64,000 bases of DNA, taken from NCBI GenBank assembly GCA_963721005.1, contig CAVRHR010000003.1, positions 1,302,001 through 1,366,000 on the forward strand, read 5' to 3'. The position numbers were made by a program, and so were the translations under genes. The notes under the pieces were generated by a model, which made no database searches, was not told where the DNA came from, and worked only from the letters and a program-made list of their open reading frames with translations. Positions 60,267 to 64,000 of the stretch are shown one piece after another (the stretch's first letter is position 1; every line of letters begins with the position of its first letter). The DNA comes from VAZQ01 sp963721005. Its GTDB lineage: Bacteria; Pseudomonadota; Alphaproteobacteria; Rhizobiales; Xanthobacteraceae.

Positions 60267-61694
60267 ATGCTGTTCGCCGAAGGATCCCGGCTTGCGGAGG
60301 AGATGCCAGCAGCAGCCGGTGCGACCGATGCGCTGGTCGACTTCGTCGGCCGGCTGCGTTTCGATGCGTTGGGCGACGAGGTACGTCACTACGCCAGGCG
60401 GCATCTCCTGGACACCGTCGGGGTGATGATCGCGGGCGCCGGCGGCGAAGTGGCGACCCGCGCCGAGGCGATGCTGGCCGCGGTGCGTCCGGCCGGCGGC
60501 GTGACAGTACCGGGGCGCGCGCGGCGCGCCGATCTCCTCGACGCCGCCTTTCTGGGCGGCACCGCCGCCCATGGCATCGAGCTCGACGATGGCTACCGGC
60601 AGGGCTCGGTGCATCCGGGCTGCGCGGTGGTGCCGGCGCTCCTGTCGCTCGCGCAGGCTGGCCGGACATCCGGCAAGGCGCTGATCGAGGCGATGGTGGC
60701 GGGTTACGAGACCGTGACCGCCATCGCGGCCGCGTGCCATCCCGATCTGCGTCAGCGCGGTTTCCATCCGACCGGCGCCGTCGCAGTTCTGGGCGCCGCC
60801 ATGGCGGCCGGCAAGCTGCGCGGCCTTACCGTTCCGCAGCTCGCCGATACGCTGGGACTGGCGGCGAGCGGCGCCGCCGGCTTGTTCGCCTTCGTCAACG
60901 GCGGCGCCGACATCAAGCGCCTGCACGCCGGCCACGCCGCCCGCGAGGGACTGCAGGCAGCGCTGCTGGCGCAGCAAGGCGTCGAAGGGCCGCCTCATGT
61001 CATCGAGGCGCGCGACGGCTTTCTGCAGGCATTCGCCTTCGGTCGCGGCGGGCACACGCGCGCCGTCGGGCTGCCGCCCGCGGTGCCGTTCGGCATCACC
61101 GATTGCTACATCAAGCCCTACCCGTGCTGCCGCCACATCCAGCCGGCCGTGGAGGCGTTGATCGGCCTCCTCACCGACGAGGGGATCAAGACCGAAGAGA
61201 TCACCCGCGTCGACGCCGCGACCTACCGCATCGCGGCCGAGCATGCGCAGACCGGCTGGGATGATTTTGCCAGCGCCCAGCTCAGCTTCCCCTACCTGAT
61301 GGCGCTGGCGCTCAGGTTCCGCGCCATCGAGCTCGCGCATTTCAGCGAGCAGCAGCGCGGCGATCCGGCGCTGGCCGCGCTCGCCGCCAAGGTCCATGTC
61401 ACGGCGCCACCCGATATCGACCGGCTCTATCCGCGCCTGCGTCCGGCGCAGGTGACGGTGACCACGACGCGCGGCAGCTTCACGCGCCAAGCCGACGAAG
61501 CGCTCGGCTCCCGGCTGGTGCCGCTCGACGATGCCGGGCTGCAGGCCAAGTTCCACGCGCTGGCCGAGCCCGTTCTCGGCGCCGCCACCACCGCCGCGCT
61601 GGCGCAAGGGTTGTGGGCGATCGAGACGACCGACGACGTCGGAGCGCTGGTCGAGACCATGGCCGCCTTCAAAGGAATGACGAGACCCGCATGA
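60267..61694 (+). CDS. MmgE/PrpD family protein
   Basis: 475 residues from ATG 60267, with GGAG seven bases upstream; TTG 60255 is less likely. Family traits: R-R-H-L-L-D-T-V-G-V near 50, H-G-I-E-L-D-D-G near 97 (catalytic histidine and acid candidates), H-P-T-G-A near 168 and K-P-Y-P-C-C-R-H near 285, the last two close to 2-methylcitrate dehydratase and aconitate decarboxylase active-site blocks. It lies between an ADP-forming ligase and a ThDP enzyme whose start overlaps its stop, so dehydration, isomerisation or decarboxylation of a shared intermediate is likely. More conserved than the paralogue at 9448. Confidence 0.9.
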   Translation: MLFAEGSRLAEEMPAAAGATDALVDFVGRLRFDALGDEVRHYARRHLLDTVGVMIAGAGGEVATRAEAMLAAVRPAGGVTVPGRARRADLLDAAFLGGTAAHGIELDDGYRQGSVHPGCAVVPALLSLAQAGRTSGKALIEAMVAGYETVTAIAAACHPDLRQRGFHPTGAVAVLGAAMAAGKLRGLTVPQLADTLGLAASGAAGLFAFVNGGADIKRLHAGHAAREGLQAALLAQQGVEGPPHVIEARDGFLQAFAFGRGGHTRAVGLPPAVPFGITDCYIKPYPCCRHIQPAVEALIGLLTDEGIKTEEITRVDAATYRIAAEHAQTGWDDFASAQLSFPYLMALALRFRAIELAHFSEQQRGDPALAALAAKVHVTAPPDIDRLYPRLRPAQVTVTTTRGSFTRQADEALGSRLVPLDDAGLQAKFHALAEPVLGAATTAALAQGLWAIETTDDVGALVETMAAFKGMTRPA

Positions 61695-63361
61695 GCAACT
61701 TGCCGATGTACGAGATGCTGGCCAGGGCCTTCGCCAGCGAGGGCGTCGACACGGTCTTCAACCTGATGGGCGACGGCAACATGCATTGGGCCACCGCCAT
61801 GTCGAAGATCGACGGTGTGCAGATGATCCATGCCCGCCACGAGCACTGCGCCTGCGCCATGGCAATGGGCTATTTCAGCGCCACCGGCAATCCCGGCGTG
61901 GCCTCGGTGACTTGCGGCCCGGGGGTCACGCAAATCTCCACCGCGCTCGCGACCGCGGTGCGGGCGAACGTGCCGATGGTGGTGTTCGCGGGCGAGACCC
62001 CGATCAACGCCAAGTTCTACAATCAGGCGATCGACCAGGCCCCGATCGTGCACGCGACCGGGGCGCATTATGTGCGCGCCCACAGCCTGCCGCGCATGCT
62101 CGATCATGTGCGCGAGGCGTTCTATGTGGCACGCTACGAGCGCCGGCCGGTGGTGCTGGGCGTTCCCTACGATTTGCAGAAGCTGCCGTTCGGGGGCGCG
62201 CATGAATATTTGACTTCGGCCGCCTTCATTCCGCAGACCGGCCGCATGCCGCCCAATCCGGATTCCGTCGCCGCGCTGGTCGAGAAGCTCGCGGCAGCGC
62301 AGCGGCCGATCATCATCGCGGGCCGCGGCGCGGTGGCTTCGGGGGCGCACGCCGCCATCGAGGAGCTGGCGGAGGTGAGCGGCGCGCTGCTCGCCACCAC
62401 GCTGCCGGCGCGCGGCATGTTCGACCACAACCGCTTCTCCCTCGGGGTCGCGGGCGGCTTTGCAAGCGAGGTCGCGCGCGAGCTGTTCGGGCAGGCCGAT
62501 CTGGTGGTCGCGGTCGGCGCCAGCCTCACCTACTACACGGTCGATGGCGGCGCCTTCTTCCCCAAGGCCTATGTGGCGCAGATCGACGAATGGCCGCTCG
62601 GCCTCAAGGATGGAATGCGCGCCGCCGACCTGTTCGTGAAAGCCGATGCCAAGGCCGGCGTCGAGGCCGTCATCCGCGCGCTGCGGGCGCTTGGGCCGAC
62701 CAAATCGAATGTGCGCTCCCCGGCGCTGGCGCAGCGGATCGCGCAGACCATCCCGGACAGCGCCGAATTCGAGGTCGCGCCCGGCGCGCTCGATCCGCGC
62801 CACGCCATCGCCGAGCTCGACCGTGTCATCCCCAAGGATTGGGAGATGGTGAGCGGTTCCGGCCATTGCGCCTATTTCCAGACCCACATGCGCGGCCGCA
62901 AGCCCGAGCAGTTCCATGTGCTGCGCGAGTTCGGCGCCATCGGCAATTCCATCTCGATCGCGATCGGGGTGGCGGCAGCGCGCCGGAACGGCAAGGTGGT
63001 GCTGCTGGAAGGCGACGGCAGCCTGATCATGCACATCCAGGAGCTGGAAACCATCAAGCGGCACGGCTTGCGCCTGTTGATCTGTGTGCTCAACGACGGC
63101 GCCTATGGGGCGGAGATCCACAAGCTGCGCCAGGACGGCCTCGACGAAAGCGGCGCCGTGTTCGGCCGCACCGATTTCGGCTCGATCGCCCGCGGCTTCG
63201 GGCTGCGTGGCAGCACGGTCGCCGACCTCGATACGCTCGGATCGTTGATGCAGAACTACGACGCGCAGGACACGACGGAAATCTGGAATTTTCCGATCTC
63301 CGACCAGGTCATGTCGCCCACCATGCGCCGGCTCAAGGCCAAGGGCCACGGGGTGATGTAG
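61691..63361 (+). CDS. Thiamine diphosphate-dependent enzyme (acetolactate synthase/decarboxylase family)
   Basis: 556 residues from ATG 61691, overlapping the previous stop by ATGA. The three ThDP-enzyme domains are seen: N-terminal PYR domain with the cofactor-activating E51 in R-H-E-H-C-A, a central domain near 190-330, and a C-terminal PP domain with G-D-G-S at 441-444 and the metal-binding N468 (L-N-D-G-A-Y-G). Such enzymes decarboxylate 2-oxo acids or form/cleave C-C bonds (acetolactate synthase, benzoylformate decarboxylase, oxalyl-CoA decarboxylase). A regulatory small subunit is missing, so branched-chain biosynthesis is unlikely. Last gene of the operon; its action on a CoA ester or 2-oxo acid is inferred. 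Confidence 0.92.
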   Translation: MSNLPMYEMLARAFASEGVDTVFNLMGDGNMHWATAMSKIDGVQMIHARHEHCACAMAMGYFSATGNPGVASVTCGPGVTQISTALATAVRANVPMVVFAGETPINAKFYNQAIDQAPIVHATGAHYVRAHSLPRMLDHVREAFYVARYERRPVVLGVPYDLQKLPFGGAHEYLTSAAFIPQTGRMPPNPDSVAALVEKLAAAQRPIIIAGRGAVASGAHAAIEELAEVSGALLATTLPARGMFDHNRFSLGVAGGFASEVARELFGQADLVVAVGASLTYYTVDGGAFFPKAYVAQIDEWPLGLKDGMRAADLFVKADAKAGVEAVIRALRALGPTKSNVRSPALAQRIAQTIPDSAEFEVAPGALDPRHAIAELDRVIPKDWEMVSGSGHCAYFQTHMRGRKPEQFHVLREFGAIGNSISIAIGVAAARRNGKVVLLEGDGSLIMHIQELETIKRHGLRLLICVLNDGAYGAEIHKLRQDGLDESGAVFGRTDFGSIARGFGLRGSTVADLDTLGSLMQNYDAQDTTEIWNFPISDQVMSPTMRRLKAKGHGVM

Positions 63362-63432
63362 GCGAGATCACCGGGGGCGGTGTACTGCGCGCTCGACGCG
63401 AACACCGGCGTCGTCCCGGCCTCGAGCCCACT

Positions 63433-63482
63433 CCGCAGCCAATCGAGAGGGCACGGCGTATGGGTCCCTGCCTTCGCAGGGA
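63433..63482. repeat. Dispersed repeat, family G, inverted copy
   Basis: Reverse complement of the unit at 56791-56845 with a few differences; the hairpin reads TCCCTGCCTTCGCAGGGA. The two copies flank the acyl-CoA dehydrogenase to ThDP-enzyme operon in opposite orientation. Confidence 0.75.
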
Positions 63483-63539
63483 CAACTCGTGGAAATGCGC
63501 TCGCGCACAGATGATTCCAAAATGTGGAATCGCTTTTCC

Positions 63540-64000
63540 TCAATCCGCCGTTACGCCGCTCGCCTTGATCGGGCCCGCCCACTTCTCGATCTCGCTCTCC
63601 ACCAGCTTGCCGAGATACTCGCTGGAGCGAAATTCAGGCGCGGCCAGCTCGGCGCCGATCTGCTTCATGCGCTCCTGCAGGGCCGGCGTGTTGAGGGTGG
63701 TGACGGTGGCGGCGTTGAGCTTTTGCACGATGTCGGCCGGCGTGCCCTTGGGCAGAAACAGGCCATACCAGAGGATGGCATCGAAGCCGGTCAGGCCCTG
63801 CTCATCGGCGGTGGCCAAATCAGGCATCAGCGGGGTGCGGCGGCGTCCCAGGATCGCCAGCGCCTTGACCTGATGGGCCTCGACCTGACCGAGCGCCGGG
63901 GCCAGGTTGGCGCACTGATAATCGATGCGGCCGGCGATCAGGTCCTGCATGGCGGGCGCGCTGCCCCGGTACGGCACATGGGTGATGCTGAGACCGTTGG
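63540..64000 (-). CDS. Bug-type tripartite tricarboxylate receptor protein, C-terminal part
   Basis: The gene runs off the right end of the window; about 153 C-terminal residues are visible, ending at TGA 63540-63542. They contain H-M-P-Y-R-G-S-A-P-A-M-Q-D-L-I-A-G-R-I-D-Y-Q-C and F-L-P-K-G-T-P-A, and a C-terminus K-W-A-G-P-I-K-A. This is very close to the receptor at 40084, including the shared K-W-A-G-P-I-K-A end, so the two are paralogues. Start and signal peptide lie beyond the window. It is convergent with the operon ending at 63361. Confidence 0.88.
   Translation of the reverse strand, partial: NGLSITHVPYRGSAPAMQDLIAGRIDYQCANLAPALGQVEAHQVKALAILGRRRTPLMPDLATADEQGLTGFDAILWYGLFLPKGTPADIVQKLNAATVTTLNTPALQERMKQIGAELAAPEFRSSEYLGKLVESEIEKWAGPIKASGVTAD

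Noticed and set aside
61427..63349. 640-codon minus-strand frame opposite the ThDP enzyme
   Set aside because: Antisense shadow of a gene with complete ThDP motifs.

Overview
This is a high-GC (roughly two-thirds G+C by eye) bacterial chromosomal segment with densely packed genes on both strands. The gene content suggests a soil alphaproteobacterium of the Hyphomicrobiales, in the Bradyrhizobium/Rhodopseudomonas/Xanthobacteraceae neighbourhood. The signs are seven orphan Bug-type (tripartite tricarboxylate) periplasmic receptors, many CoA-dependent and lyase-type catabolic enzymes, an RpoD of alphaproteobacterial type, and several families of dispersed palindromic repeats of the kind common in that order. 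The taxonomic placement is an inference; no rRNA or tRNA gene is visible.

Layout. 1-1.3 kb: tail of a polysaccharide deacetylase coupled to a frameshifted GNAT acetyltransferase. 1.4-8.7 kb: UbiD decarboxylase, divergent from a quinone-oxidoreductase/thioesterase/acyl-CoA ligase/glyoxalase-like operon, then a convergent phytoene-desaturase-like oxidoreductase. 8.8-16.9 kb: SET methyltransferase, MmgE/PrpD protein, Bug receptor, secreted hydrolase, iron-type solute-binding protein, Asp/Glu-racemase-like protein, secreted protein of unknown function, SDR. 17-19.1 kb: MFS exporter and divergent TetR repressor with two clear operator-like sites. 19.3-21.8 kb: two paralogous membrane proteins, an ACMSD-like amidohydrolase and a Kazal-like secreted protein. 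22-25.4 kb: membrane-anchored putative anti-sigma protein, unusual ECF-like sigma factor with an internal duplication, and divergent ARPP-1-family secreted protein. 25.5-34.7 kb: small secreted protein, degenerate class II aldolase beside a frameshifted COX15/CtaA-like gene, NitT/TauT-type receptor, HigBA with a nonsense-mutated toxin, VOC protein, Bug receptor, intact class II aldolase, PAP2 acid phosphatase. 34.8-43.5 kb: DHA2 exporter, secreted beta-propeller proteins, DUF1194 protein, Bug receptor, c-type haem carboxypeptidase-regulatory/propeller protein. 43.7-44.2 kb: three copies of a ~164-bp tandem repeat. 44.2-50 kb: small stress-type proteins, a frameshifted rpoD, small proteins, a fatty-acid desaturase. 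50.3-56.8 kb: Bug receptors and a CioAB-type cytochrome bd oxidase. 56.9-63.4 kb: tightly overlapping operon of acyl-CoA dehydrogenase, ADP-forming acyl-CoA synthetase, MmgE/PrpD protein and ThDP-dependent enzyme. The window ends inside another Bug receptor.

How the genes fit together. Most of the window looks like uptake and CoA-dependent breakdown of organic acids, aromatic or terpenoid-like compounds: receptors bring in carboxylates, UbiD and ThDP enzymes handle C-C bonds, ligases and dehydrogenases activate and oxidise acyl groups. No transporter membrane subunits (TctA/TctB), no UbiX and no complete known pathway are present, so substrates cannot be named.

Quality note. Five genes carry a single-base-type frameshift (GNAT, CtaA-like, NHL propeller signal peptide, rpoD, one Bug receptor) and HigB has an in-frame stop. 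Because rpoD is normally essential, residual indel errors in the assembly are a serious alternative to real gene decay.
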